From the NCBI GenBank assembly GCA_035772785.1, contig JAOCPU010000018.1, positions 186,001 through 250,000 on the forward strand: DNA of 64,000 nt, in the 5' to 3' direction. Position numbers and translations under genes: made by a program. Shown piece after piece: positions 1 through 11,900 of this stretch; position 1 is the first letter of the stretch, and every line of letters begins with the position of its first letter. Below the pieces are notes generated by a model. The model was not told the origin of the DNA. It did not search any database and saw nothing but the letters and a program-made list of their open reading frames with translations. The stretch is from Phlebiopsis flavidoalba. Its lineage: Eukaryota > Basidiomycota > Agaricomycetes > Polyporales > Phanerochaetaceae.

Positions 1-1290
1 CCACCACATAAACTTCTAGGGAAGGAACACAAAAAAAAAAGCGCGAGTGGTTTCGTGAGGGGGGGTCAGCCCCCTTGTCAAAGTCCTTCTAAACTAGTTC
101 GTGGGTGAGAGGCACGGCGAGTCGTTCATAGGGGTCGTAGAATCTAGCGCATCGGAAGAGCAGACACACGTAATGTAATGACTTGACATTTCATATGATG
201 GGGCTTTTATACGGCCGTTCGCTGCTTCTGCTCCGACCATTCGTTTGATTACGGTTTTTCCCCGCCTTGTAAGCGATCTCCGAAGACAATGACAACAAAT
301 TGTACTGTACCAGAATTCACACCAGTAGTGATGACTATTATCACGATGTGACACATATCGACAATGCTACCATGGGGACGAGGATGTCAACCCGGTCGCA
401 CCGGGGGCGTGGTCCTCACAAAGCAAAAAAAAAACGATGAACTTGGACGGCTCCCAGACTGCTCAAAGGCTATCATTTGAGAGAGGCTCTTCCCCCGAGA
501 CATCGGATGATGCCCTCCACATGTCACATGCGGCGGCTGTCCTCGTTTACTCTTGTAGTCTCTATATGACATTGACCGCAGCGGGAGGCGAGAAGGTGGG
601 TCACTAAGTTCGACAATCAAATTGGGGACGCCTACGGCTAACCGTTCCCTCAGACCTTCCTTCAACCTTACGCGGTGGCGCTCCTGACCTTGGCCCCCGT
701 CGGAGCAAGTCCTTACGGTTCTTCTGCCGCCATTCTCACAGCAATCGCATCTGCTTCTGCCAGTCTTCTTCTTCTGCACCATCGTATCGATGGGTCCCGG
801 CGCTGCCAGCCCCCACTCGTCAGGCCACCGATTCAGATCCGGTTCACGTCCACATCTCGCATCAGGGTCCGACTGCGCCATCCCTCCTGCCATCGCAGAC
901 GAAATCAACCGCTGGGCGTATTGTCCTCTGATAAAGATTCTCTCATGGAACACCTAGTGGGATCGACAACACGGTTGTTGTGTTTCGGCGGCGCGCTCTT
1001 TGCATACACTAATCGCCGCGATTTGCAAACCAAGGAGCTGGCATGTACCGGACGATCAAGTAGGGTAAGTAGTGTTAAAACGCCACTGATCGACGCTGTG
1101 ATGTTGATATTTATTTCCACATCACGAAGGTTCAAAGTCGTTTCAAGTTCCTATTGACCGACTTCGAAAGTCCCTCGCGATACTAAGGCGTTGGTAGCGG
1201 GTGGGGGTCGTGCAAAAAAGAAGACGGAGGTGAGTGTCTTTTACGTTACATGTGCAACTGGTCAGTTACTAACATTACTTCAGGAACCTG
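1..1290. other. No gene identified
   Basis: Short open frames occur on both strands but none carries a motif I recognise, and none shows a convincing exon chain with splice sites. A stretch around 660-1150 is open on the plus strand and another around 390-950 on the minus strand; they overlap, so at most one could be real. I cannot assign a function. Confidence 0.4.
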
Positions 1291-1993
1291 AGTTCGTCAA
1301 AAAATATGTTCGATGCAATCCAAAAGTATCTCGGAAGAGGCACGCCGTGCTCTGGGGATTGACCCCGAACTATCGCGCGAACAGCTGCTATCTGCTCTCT
1401 CGGTGAGTCGTTTTTTTTTCTACCCTGCTGTCGACAGGAATGACCGATCAGATGACAGTCCCAAGTGGGCCCCTCATTGAGGAAAAACCACAGCTACCCT
1501 CGCCTCCCTTGGAGTGTCGCACGAGTCATTGGAGCTGATTCGCGAAAAGTGTTCTACGGCTCCTCACAAGCTCAGCACTAAGCCACTGGGGGGTGGGGGG
1601 TGTGCTGGCGCTGGCGGGCTGCACCGTCACTCTGGTCCCAGACGGGTTACGTAACACTGGATCACTGATGAATCGTTTCGTCTCAAACTGACCTTGACCC
1701 AGACTTCCCGGCTGCTCAACTGCAGTCGCTGAGCGCAGATTTGGTGTACTTTCGAACTTCGATCCTTACCTCACTGCCGTCGGTGCGCTCAGGCCTTGGC
1801 ATCCTGTCTCCCTACCAACTCCGATTTCCTACACACCTCCACAGACGCCGGCGCTTTCACTGGTCCGATCATCCCCCCCGAAACCCCCGGTGGCGACGTC
1901 TCCTTGCAGACCCTGCGCGAGCAGTTTAGCTCCATAAATGCCGAGCAGCTTGGCCAATGGGCAGACGAGCGGGGCAGGTGGTTGTTCGTCTAA
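1290..1993 (+). CDS. Unrecognised multi-exon protein (fragment)
   Basis: Three coding-looking patches lie in order on the plus strand. The first, at about 1316-1402, reads SISEEARRALGIDPELS and runs straight into a donor-like GTGAGT. The second, at about 1500-1580, reads ASLGVSHESLELIREKC. The third, from about 1700 to 1993, ends in a helical QTLREQFSSINAEQLGQW segment and a stop. The patches are in different frames, as in the recognisable genes of this window, so both introns and small indels are likely. The composition (amphipathic helices, Leu/Glu-rich) looks like a real protein, but I do not recognise the family. The start is not located; exons may begin upstream of 1290. Confidence 0.4.
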
Positions 1994-3093
1994 GTGGCCG
2001 GTGCTTGGTTTCGTTCATTCCCAGGTGGTTCCAACACCAGCGTGGAAAATGATTACCTGCGGCTGGGAGTCGCGGTAGTTGCTCTTGTGGTTCCAACACC
2101 ATTGGACTAATGTGTACTATTTGGATGTAACAAAAGTGTCTTGTATATTTAGAGTAGCAGCTAACTGAGGTTGGGGGAGCATGCACATACGAATTCTCTC
2201 TCAATATGCGGCGTCGCAATTGGCTGAGCATGGTCAGATCCAAATTCAAGATCATCAATGTGCGTCCGGTGTTGCCACTTTCCGGATCGCGGTGCTGTAT
2301 CGTGATCTACACGCGTTTAACGTATGCTTTTGACTTGACCATGGCTGGCAGTTGATTCACCCCGAGGCTTGTGGCCTAAACCCTGACAACGACCCACCAT
2401 GTGCGATGCACAACCGTTTGTTCGGTGCAGGTCGAGCGCAGACTGAGAGAGGAGAGAGTTAGAATGGTTTTTTAAAAACAAAACACTCGCCTGGTCTCCC
2501 TCCAGCTCTGCGTGTGGCGCGTGGCATTTTGCATGGTACTTACTACTACGCACAGAACACTACCTACGGCATTCGTCCAGAACACTAAAGACTGACCGTG
2601 TACGGCACTATTTCTGCAGAAACACTACCTACGGCAAATTCGCAGAACACTACCTACGGCAGTTCGCAGGAAAACACATACCGCTAGCTACATGGACGTT
2701 CAGTGCCGTCATCTATACGCGCTGAACAACCTCCGATGGCCGGTTCTTTCGGCCGGATGGTTAGGATCATGAGACGAGAGTTATGATGCGAGGCGCACAC
2801 CGCACCGGCCAGCGACAGAGCAGTTTCATCTGTCAGGGTAGACCAGTAATGGGGGATCAAGATGATCCCCGAAAGTTATGTCTGAACTGATCGTACGATG
2901 TTACCAGTGCTCATCCTTGTCGGCCCGGGGTTCTATCCTTTGTCAGTCGTGTGGCACTTACTGTACACCCTCGCGATACTGAAGTGGGGAGAGTAAGATA
3001 GTGAAAATACTTATTGGTATTACTATCAGTGATTGCAGAAACATGATGATAGTTCCATTTGTCAAAATCATTGCGAGATCACATTGGTAACAA
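1994..3093. other. Intergenic, with short direct repeats
   Basis: No gene is recognisable. The only structure I see is the cluster of short direct repeats at about 2550-2665, listed separately. The remainder is unremarkable up to the start of the large dispersed repeat. Confidence 0.5.
2550..2665. repeat. Short direct repeats, AGAACACTACCTACGGCA-type
   Basis: The core AGAACACTACCTACGGCA, or a close variant, occurs about three times, at roughly 2554, 2620 and 2644, with degenerate intermediates such as one near 2580. A related single copy, CAGAACACACTACCTACGCCA, lies at about 45236, just beyond the second copy of the 1.7-kb dispersed repeat. Confidence 0.7.
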
Positions 3094-4830
3094 GAGTGTA
3101 TTTTTTTTTTGTACAAACCCAATCGTCAGCCGGGTCGTATATTTTCTAAGATTTTACATGGTGGGCGGTACGAACCAGCACCACCCTCGAACCAACCACA
3201 TTGCGCCAGATGGAAACATCCGCCTCCTCCCCTACCCAGACTTGACAATCCCAACATCCACAATCAACCGCATATCACAGTGACGACCCAACTCCTCCCA
3301 CCAACTCGCACCAGTCCCCCTCCAACTCCCAGGCGCCCTCGGAACATCGCTATAAACTCATCCGATCTGCTAGACGTCCTCACCACCATGGCCGATAGGC
3401 AGGTGCTCGGTAAATAACACAGAACCGTCCTTACCACATGTCGCCGTGCGCAGCCGAAAGGCGCATCAGCCGACGACAAGCGGCGCGCAAAATGAAACCA
3501 AGCAAACAACATTCCTCGCACCCAGTCGCCGGAGAAGTCCCGTGGAAGAGGCAGAATTCGTCAGGTCGACCAAAGCAAAGTGTTGTTGAATTGCGACGTC
3601 GGGGGGCTGGCGGGTTGAAGGTCTTGAGAGATTATCGGAGTTTGAGCGTCACATGGGAAAAGACGCTAAGCTGGGTTGAACGAGGGCCTTCACGGCCAAC
3701 TTGGACTTCACTGTGGTGTCGGTCGCAGTCGGTGTAGTTGGCGTGGACCGTGATCTCATGATGCGCCCGACGACGAGTGGGCTTGAAACATCCATCGAAG
3801 AACGCTAGAGCGCGGGTGTGGCCGATGTGATCATGTTGAACATATAGAGGGTCTTAGCTGGAGGGCGGTTAGTACACGCCTGATGAAGAAACTAGAAGAC
3901 GCACCTCAACAATGTCAGCCAGTGGAGGTGGACCACAGGGTCTGTGCGCCCGACGACGGGGGGATCTTAACATCCGTCGGCAGACGCTAGCGCGCGGTGT
4001 GGCTGACCAGTCGATATGCAGGGGACGGACTACCTCGAGAGGGAGGTCAGTACACGCCAGTCGAGGAAACAAGGAGACACACCTCAACGACAAGTCAACC
4101 AGCGTGTGTCTGCGTCCTCGATGCTGCCGAAGACCGGAGGGGGAGAGGCGTGTAGACGGGGGGTGTGCTGTTAAGCAAAGGGCGGGGAATAGTCCGCCCC
4201 CGAACGTAGAGAGGAGAAACATGTATGGGTTTTTTTGGTATAGTTGGTCGCGCTACGGGAGGTTGTTGAGAATGGGGGAACGAGCGGGTTTTCAGTATGG
4301 GGTGGGGGGATTGGTGACCGTAGCGGACAAGGAGGTCTTGGTTCGAAAGTCGGCTTCTTATACGCGCAGGGCTGGCCGGGCGATGGTCGCAGCCTCTGGG
4401 GGTGTGTGCTGTTAAGCAAGGGCGCGGGAATAGTCCGCCCCCGAACGTAGAGAGAATGAGAAACATCACTAAGAAAGAAGATAGAAAAGCTACGAGAAAA
4501 TTGTAATGGGTTTTTGTAGGTAGGTAGGTGGCCGCACTACGGGAATTAGTTTATGAGAGCAAAGGAGAAATCATGTATACACCTAGGTGGCTTCTCATCC
4601 GTTTCTCTTTATTTCTACGGGAGTTTGTGGACTGGGAACGAGCGGGTTTTTCAGTTGGGGGTTGGGGACGATGGTGACCGTAGCGGACAAGGAGGTCTTG
4701 GTTCGAAAAGTCGGCTTCTTATACGCGCAGCGGGCTGGTCCGGGCGATGGTCAGCCTCTGCCGAACCATCGAAGTCGCATCGAAGCTCGCGCCATTCGAT
4801 CATGATCCCATTTTGGAACTTCACCCTGCT
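3094..4830. repeat. Dispersed 1.7-kb non-coding repeat, copy 1
   Basis: This stretch matches 43445-45105 in the same orientation over nearly its whole length, by eye at high identity with small indels. Shared landmarks in order are TTTTCTAAGATTTTACATGGTG, a CACATATCACAGTGACGACC block, the ATGGCCGATAGGCAGGTGCT block, and a terminal CATCGAAGTCGCATCGAAGC. Inside, a unit beginning CGCCCGACGACG recurs with a period of about 186 bases (3763 and 3949). A 240-base unit beginning near TGTGCTGTTAAGCAA is tandemly duplicated (about 4161 and 4397). No long conserved frame, transposase or reverse transcriptase is visible, and no flanking target-site duplication is obvious. It is probably a non-autonomous or degenerate mobile element; the class is unknown. 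Confidence 0.85.
4161..4780. repeat. Tandem 240-base subunits within repeat copy 1
   Basis: Two successive units share TGCTGTTAAGCAA, GGGAATAGTCCGCCCCCGAAC, TAGTTGGTCGCGCTACGGGA (first unit), GAACGAGCGGGTTTTCAG and GACCGTAGCGGACAAGGAGG. These are followed by CTTGGTTCGAAA and CGGCTTCTTATACGCGCAG. The second unit carries extra sequence between about 4460 and 4620. The GGTTCGAAA element resembles a Pol III B box, but no properly spaced A box is evident. Confidence 0.75.
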
Positions 4831-5301
4831 CGCGTTCAACGTTTGAACATGCTGACAAATACTCACTATCATATAAGACAGATGAAGGTAGCGGATATAC
4901 ATTAGATTTCTGGTACATGAGCACTGCGAAGTTATATTCAGCAAGTCTTGTTTGTTTGGGGCGGCAGTAAGCACGAGGCGCACTCACCTACGCCAGCATT
5001 GGTGCGATCATCAATGCTCAAATTTGCTTCCAAAATCATGCGCTTTCTCATTGAACGTGAACTCTGGGGACAAACCGGCGGACAGGGACAAAGGTCGACC
5101 TGCAGGGGAACCTAGAGGAACACGCGCGGCGCATGTCGCGTAAACGTCATCTATAGTAATGGCGCTTACGCGTTGATGGTAAGCATGAAACAACTTGAAC
5201 AACTGCTGAATGCCTCCACGCAGACAACGTGAGTGAACCACACAGCCGTTGTTCCAGCTTTATTGAGAATGCCATTTTGTCCACAGCTGCTCGGAGTGCT
5301 C
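4831..5301. other. Intergenic, upstream of the Vps71-like gene
   Basis: I see no gene. Short open frames on both strands have no recognisable motif. This probably contains the promoter of the gene starting at 5302. Confidence 0.4.
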
Positions 5302-5974
5302 ATGAACGCGAACTCTAATCGGCCACACACGATCCTCTGATCCCGATGTAATTGCCAAGCGTACCAAGAGGCATCTTGACGAACTTGAGGTACGCGCAAG
5401 AGTTGCCACGTCGTGGAATTGTCCGTTTCGCTTTAAGCGGGAAATGTGACATCGTTCAGCCGTTCAAAACTAGTCGGACCAGCCATCTGCCTCTGTTAGG
5501 TGCGGGCGAAGATGATGAGGAAACCGCGACGGGGGGGTGACGCACTACGCCGGGCAAAGGTCGAGCACGTCAGGCGACGTCCGACAAGAGGGCCGCTGTT
5601 GAAGCTCGGCAAAAAAGAAGAAATCCACGATGAACGTGAGGACTGCTCCTGTGCTCTACATAGAAGATTTTGTTTTGCCATGCTCCTCGAGAGAGTCTGT
5701 GAGTCCAACCACACACCCCTGGGTCTGCGTGGCGAAATGAATGCTAGATGCCAATATAGGGTCTGGCATCCTACCCAGCTTCAGTGCGACCCCACATACT
5801 TGAGTGCAGCAGCCACCTCCTCCCAGAGAACCCCCCGCGTATGCTCTGCACAGTGCCCCTGTGGATACCTGGGCAAGTATCTGGATGTGTAGTAAGAGAT
5901 GTGGGATGCCTTACTGCGACAAGAACTGCGAGGATGTTCACGACGAAACGCGTTGCGAGCGAAGGGTAGTCTGA
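5302..5974 (+). CDS. Vps71/ZNHIT1-type HIT zinc-finger protein (SWR1 complex)
   Basis: The C-terminal part encodes a HIT zinc finger, with CGYLGKY followed by CMRCGMPYCDKNCEDVH and the ending RCERRVV before TGA at 5972-5974. In Vps71 and ZNHIT1 this ending is RCERFV, and the finger packs against the SWR1 remodeller that exchanges H2A.Z into nucleosomes. Upstream, an exon at about 5302-5390 reads NANSNRPHTIL then DPDVIAKRTKRHLDELE, resembling the basic N-terminal helix of the family. A middle exon carries a YLSAAATSSQRTP segment just before the finger, as expected. The frame shifts at least twice, once before DPDVIAK and again inside the finger, matching the indel pattern of the window. The ATG at 5302 is the first that leads into family-like sequence. 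Other HIT-finger proteins are possible but the ending favours Vps71. Confidence 0.8.
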
Positions 5975-6063
5975 GTAGAATGTTTCTTTTTGTTTTACGT
6001 CAATTTCTGGTCGAAGTTCGAATGTTATGGGCGTGTTTCTGTTCGCTGTAGCGTGTGCTCATC

Positions 6064-8232
6064 ATGACGAATGGAGGAAAGGATCCGTCCTTTCCGGAAA
6101 AGGTAATTGCGCGTGACTTGTGCATGACTCGTATTCTGACTGACTCCACTCATTTTTCGTCCATTCAAAGGCTCAGCCAAACCTTGAACTTGAACTTACA
6201 ACCCTTGCCCTCACCTCTTCAGAAACCCACTCTCCAAAATGTGCCCACCACACCAACGGCGACGGCGCCACCCCCAAACGGGACCCCTCGCAAAAGATGG
6301 TCCCCGTGTGGACATCAGCAACGGAACAAGCCACACAGGCCTCGACCCCAGACAAAAAAACGGGCCATTCGCTGCGACCAATGGCAGCGCCAAGCAGAAA
6401 ATCAACCCATATGCTCCTCGCGCCTCCGACTTCACTCAGCAATATCTCAAACTTTAGCACTCATTGAGAGCACGCTGAGAGGTACGCGACGAACACACCG
6501 ATTTGGACGGAGAACGCACATCTTAAAACGCATGCGTGGGAGCAGCGGTTGATGCCAGAGGTCGAGAGCTAGTTTTATGTTTGTCGAACGCTTTCTCCGA
6601 CACCAAGACCAACTGCAAATCGCCATTGCCCAGGCTCTCGATGCATTCGGCGTCTGAGTACATTGAGCTTACAAGGAAGTCCCAGCAGCGTCATAGAACT
6701 GGGGGGGGGGTTCTCTCGCATGGTCCTGCAAAGGTTTGCTTATGTCCTTGAAGTTTGCACTGGGCGTATTAACCCATTTAACAACCAGTGTCCCACAGAT
6801 CAGACTGTTGAGGCGATTTGCAAGCTCGGTCTCAAGGCAAGATCCTCACCCACATCACGGTGTCACATGGATGACGGCTAGGATCTGCGGTCAGAGACTG
6901 TGGTAACGCGTTCGCGCCTGTTCCACTCACAATAGCCCGGTGAGGTTTCTAAAATTTCCGTAGGTTCTGTTGATCCGGTGTTTGATGTCGTTATTGGCAC
7001 CTCTTCATTTCCTCCGTGAAGAATTCTCACAATACGGAAGCGATATGGCTCCTACATTACCATAGACTGCGCAAGTTGATGAGGGTCATTGAATACGTCA
7101 AGAGCAAGGGTTGAGGTGGAATTTCCCCGCTGGGATTATACTTGTGTACAGACTCTGACTTTTCCTCGTCCAGGGCATCGAAGTCCCGCTTCTCGTCAGA
7201 AGATACTCTTTTTCCGTTTCAGCAAACCTTGTCGACCCTCCTCTCGATTCTACCAAAACCGTGGACAAGATTGGGTGTCAACCGTGTCGGTATCGGTTCT
7301 GATGTACCGTCGGTTGCGCAAACCCACGCCAAGTCTACGACCTCGTTCGCACTCTCCGCGGACTGCGGGTCGTCAAGTGCGTGACATTGAGATGCAGCTT
7401 ACACAATACGACACGGGAATGGGTCAGTTAATTCGTAAACATGAAGAGATATGTCTTCTGACATGACTTTGCAGCGATCGCGAACGCCTACACTGCGCTT
7501 GATGGAGCTCGGTGCGACGCCACATCGACACTTCCGTCCTCGTAAATCGGTGAGCGTGTTTGGTATTAAAGCCTCTCGGTGGTCTCGTCGCTTGCCTGTA
7601 CGCCGCAAAAACCCCGATTACGTCAAGAGCAAGTAGCACAACCTTTGGCCATGCTCCGTGAGATCGAGAACTTGGTCGCGGAGGCCGTTGAGGTCAACAT
7701 TCCGCCTTCATGAACCCCATCACGTGAGGCTTCATAGACGATCCATTTCTCGAGTCGCCTTCTAACGTGAATACAGTGGCTACTGTGCCTTCACACACAA
7801 GGCTGGTATCCACGCCAAGGCGATCTTGAACAACCCCTCGACCTACGAGATTCTCCAAGACTGAGGACTTTGGTCTTACCCGCTACGTCTCAAATCGGTC
7901 ACCGTCTCACCGGCTGGAACGCCGTCAAGAGCCGTGTCGAGCAGCTCGGCCTCAAGCTCACCGTGATGACGAGGTCAGCAGACACGCATATACCCACCCC
8001 CTTTACTCCTCACTCACAGTGTATATAGATCAAGGATGTTACCGCCAAGATCAAGGAGCTCGCAGACGTCCGGACACAGTCGATGGACGACGTCGACACC
8101 CTCCTGCGTGTCTACCACTCAGGCATCCACTCCGGTGAACTCGCGATCGGCCAGAAGGAGGCTCTTGACCGCCTGCTGCGCAAGCCACAGAGAGGGACAG
8201 AGCTCCGTCGAGAGCCGCGAGAACTCAATTAG
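6064..8232 (+). CDS. LYS20: Homocitrate synthase (LYS20/LYS21 family)
   Basis: It catalyses the first step of the fungal alpha-aminoadipate route to lysine, joining acetyl-CoA and 2-oxoglutarate to homocitrate. The ATG at 6064 opens a short exon ending at a GTAATT donor (intron about 6103-6170). Family segments follow in order: [10 protein letters not shown] and the IESTLR motif (about 6395-6480), [49 protein letters not shown] (about 7185), GVNRVGI, and a long C-terminal half. That half includes [20 protein letters not shown] (about 7797-7856), [18 protein letters not shown] and [18 protein letters not shown] lies at 8230-8232. Several 1-3 base insertions break the frame; one falls in the metal-binding HFHNDTG region (about 7390-7420), where the reading is MQLTQYDTG. 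Length and order are otherwise typical. Lys20 and Lys21 cannot be told apart here. Confidence 0.92.
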
Positions 8233-8923
8233 CAGACCCGCGACGCCTACGCAGGCGTAAAACCACCCCACCCTTTCCCTTTCCCGCATCCAAAACTGCT
8301 ATCTGGAGCTCTCCTCTTTTGTTGTACACTTTCCACCACACCCCGAGTTGCTTTGGGGTTCATTTGCGTCGTGCATGTAATTCTATCGGCAGTCCAAAAT
8401 CGCGGGGGCGTGAAGCCCTGTGCTTGAACCAACAATATCTTCTGTACCATACTTTTATCGCGAGGAATAGGAATGCGAAAATGAGAGGCTACTTGTGGGA
8501 TACACAACCATGCGCTGTGCGATGCGACTGTGCCTGAGATGTGTTGTTCTGCGGAATGGAACAGGCATCCATTAGTATACACTTTTAATGGTATGAGATG
8601 GGGCTAAAATGCTACAGTAGGTATTCGATCGGTACCGGTATTCGACTAACAGGAGTAGACAAGCACGAGTGGAAGAAATTAGGAATATGACTGCATGAGA
8701 CCAAGTGATAGCTAGCTATGGTGATTGTGTGTCATGAAAGAAGCACTGGATGTCGACGGATCGGTTGGATATGTATAAGAGAAGAAAAGTGGAGATAGGT
8801 GCCTATGGGTGCTATTTGCAGGTGTATGAAAAGGAGCATTTCTGGCCGTAAAAAAAAAAACAAAAAACAAATGTGTAGCATCGAGAAGGAGGACACTAGA
8901 CGCGGAGACATACGGTGACACAA
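8233..8923. other. Convergent 3' flanks, no gene
   Basis: This lies between the ends of the plus-strand homocitrate synthase and the minus-strand histidine kinase. It holds an A-rich run near 8851-8875 and no recognisable gene. It should contain both polyadenylation regions. Confidence 0.5.
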
Positions 8924-11900
8924 CTATCCCAGTAGCGGCGAGAGGAAAAGAGGAAGCGCGCTATGAGAGATCCCGAGCTTGTGGAACATCACATCTAGGG
9001 TTTTGAAGGCGACAGGTTTGACAAGACTGGATAGAGTACTTTTTGTGGTCAGACGGTTCGAAACCATGGTGTTTATATGACCACTTTCACTATCCCGTCG
9101 AACTCCGGCTTCAAAAGCCCTCCGTTTGTCTTCGAGTGAAGACATTCACACCGTCCAACGCAAGGATTTACGCGGTATCTTGTTGGAAGTTGACCGCGCT
9201 GCTTCCGTACCGCTTGGAGATCTCGTATCTTGAGAGTAGCCCAACCAACGCCTTGAGAGAGTATAAGCCCCCGCCATCAAATACAGTAAGGTATTAGCCT
9301 TCCGTCTAGGATAGGCATCGACAAATCGACGAGTACCACACTGGGTGTGGCAATACTGGTTTAGCAAAAATAATGTAATTATTATGATGATGACGTACTC
9401 GAAATGACCTGTCATTCAAAAAGTACGAACACCTTCAAGGCCATCAACGGCTTCGCGATACTCGTAACCCTATAACACCGTGTCAGTAAGCCGTTCATAA
9501 GATGCCTGACGACCGCAGTTAACCTTGTTTCTAAGCCATTTCTAACCCCTATGTATGAGAATGATCAGCATCGTATGCATGGGAGAAGCTTGTTCATCAC
9601 GTACAGAAGCCCGCGGAGAATCGCATTGTCCTCGACCACAAGGACGCGTATAGGCACGCCCTGCTGCTGCCCAGGGGCGCGGTCTCCCAGCAGACGACTT
9701 GAGCAGCGTCTCCCCGCCGGTGCCGATGGCGATAGTCGACTGGACGGGCTCTGTGAGAAGACGGGGGAGATAGGCGCATGGTTCCTGCTTCCCTCGGGCT
9801 CGTCCTGTTCCGTCGTCGAGCTCAGGTGCGACCACGTTTGCGAGCGGGTTGGACCGTGACCGCGCGTCGGGGCCAAGCGACGGCCGGATATGCACGGGCT
9901 TGTTGTGCGCCGTCTCCTCCGAGTACCGGGCTAATAGCGGGAGGGGCAGGAAGGCCGTGGAGAGGTCGGAGGGATCCGAGGGCGACTCGTGGATGGGGGC
10001 TCGCGAGGTCCTCCCCGGGAGGTGTTGCGAGAGGTCCGGGCGGACTTGTTGATGTTCAGGGCGTGTAGACAGAGCTTGAGCTGTGCCGTTATCCGGCAAG
10101 GGCCGGCGGGCCCTTGTACACCACCCGACAGAATCCGCCAAGTTTCTCGTAGTCGCGACTAGGTTCATCAGCTGGGGTCGCCGCGATTGGAGGAGAGTAT
10201 GATAGCGGGCCGCCGCACACGCTTCTCCTGGACAGCACGCGCGAGGTATGCATAGTCCTCATTAATGACCATGATATCACTGCGTTCCAAATCTTCTGCA
10301 AGCGCAAAGTCCCACCGTTTGACCAGGTAGGTGGCTAGGACTGTTCGCAGCAGCTGGATGCCCCTTGTGCGTGTCATCGAAGCCGGCCAAGAATATGGTC
10401 GGCCGGCCGAGAGACTCGTAGACCTTGATGAGCTCGGCGTCAGCGTTGTCGGGCTCAGACTCATGGACGGCCTCCGCCGTGAAGGTGACTTTGATCTCCG
10501 TGCCGGTGTCCCTCCATGCTCCAGACATCGACCTTGCCGTCCACGCTCTTCGAGCGTACGATGCTGTTCACAATCGCCAAGCCCAGACCCGTTCCGGTCT
10601 GGAGCGGGTTTTCCTGTGAGAACGGATGGAAAAGCTGGTTCTGCGGGGTGACGATCAGATTAATGTCACACGATGCTCGTCGAGTACAGCATACCTTGAG
10701 GAAGCTCTGACTGATACCCTGTACGCCTGTAAGCTTATGACCTTTGTACCCGAACTAGCAAGCTTACCTTGCCGGTATCGATGACGGAAAGCTCGACCTT
10801 TACCATGGTCCTCGGGGCCTGACCTGGAGCCGGTGGTTGCTGGCGAAGCATGACGTGGACGTAACCATCCTAGGGCAGGTGAGACACGCAGCCTGTGCCG
10901 CACAACAAAGGCGGAAAGTGGCGCTCACGGATGGGGAGGTGAACTTGAGACTGTTGGCCCCGAATACATTCATGAGCACCCGCCTGATGCCGCCCTTTTC
11001 GCACTTGAACGTCCAGCTCAGCTGCTGTCGCTGTCGCGCCACGCGCACGGTAAGCACTCTTGGCGTCGACCCGCCCACAGGCACAGCGGTGGACACTCAC
11101 CGAACCATAGTGATCAATATCAATGACGTCTCCACCCACTTGGCGTTGGCACGGGGCACTGACAGCGGGCAGATAGAAAGAGAGGGGGGAGGGGGAAGGG
11201 GGAGGGGGGGGGAGAACAAGACGCAGACGGCAGCGGAGCGGTCAGCCTTGGGCGGCGTGAGTACACGCTTTCCGATCTCGGACGTAAACATCCGCGCACG
11301 GTGCCCGATCCAGCAGCCCTCCGTCGCCTCCCTCGACGAGCTGCTCAGGTCGACCCTGCGGGGTCGGTTTCAGCATGACGTTGTTGCGTCGGGCGTGGTC
11401 TGTGGTTGCCACAACTCACTTGCTTCGCTGGAGCCGTTTGTGATGACGTTTCTCCGACACGCCGCCCAGACCGCGCGCGTTTCCCGCTCAGTTTGGTGAA
11501 GTCCAAGACGTGATTGACAGTTTCCACCAGCGACGTGCGCAGGCCTGCACGGTCTGCAGGAACGACGCCTGCTGTGGTCAAGATGCGTCTCGGACAACAG
11601 CTCCCGGAGGCACAGAATCAACCAAAAGGGTGTGAGAGGATCGTTGTTGGCGGCCGTTTTACGTGACTCACGCCGTGCAGTGGCGTCCGCAGCTCATGGG
11701 AGATGCTGGGAAGGAAGCGGGTTAGCGCAATATGGCGGCTGTTGCGGCTGATACACACTTTTGAGATGAACAGACTTGTTTTGCCTTATCCGCCAGTATA
11801 TCATCCGTCGTTTCAGGACGGCTGAAAGGATTATCACCCCTGTCAAGGATGTACATCAGCCACATATACGTCGTCCCCTCCCGCGCAGACGCAACCTATA

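Noticed and set aside
2550..2665. CRISPR array
   Set aside because: Few, irregularly spaced copies with no spacers of constant length, in a eukaryotic genome.
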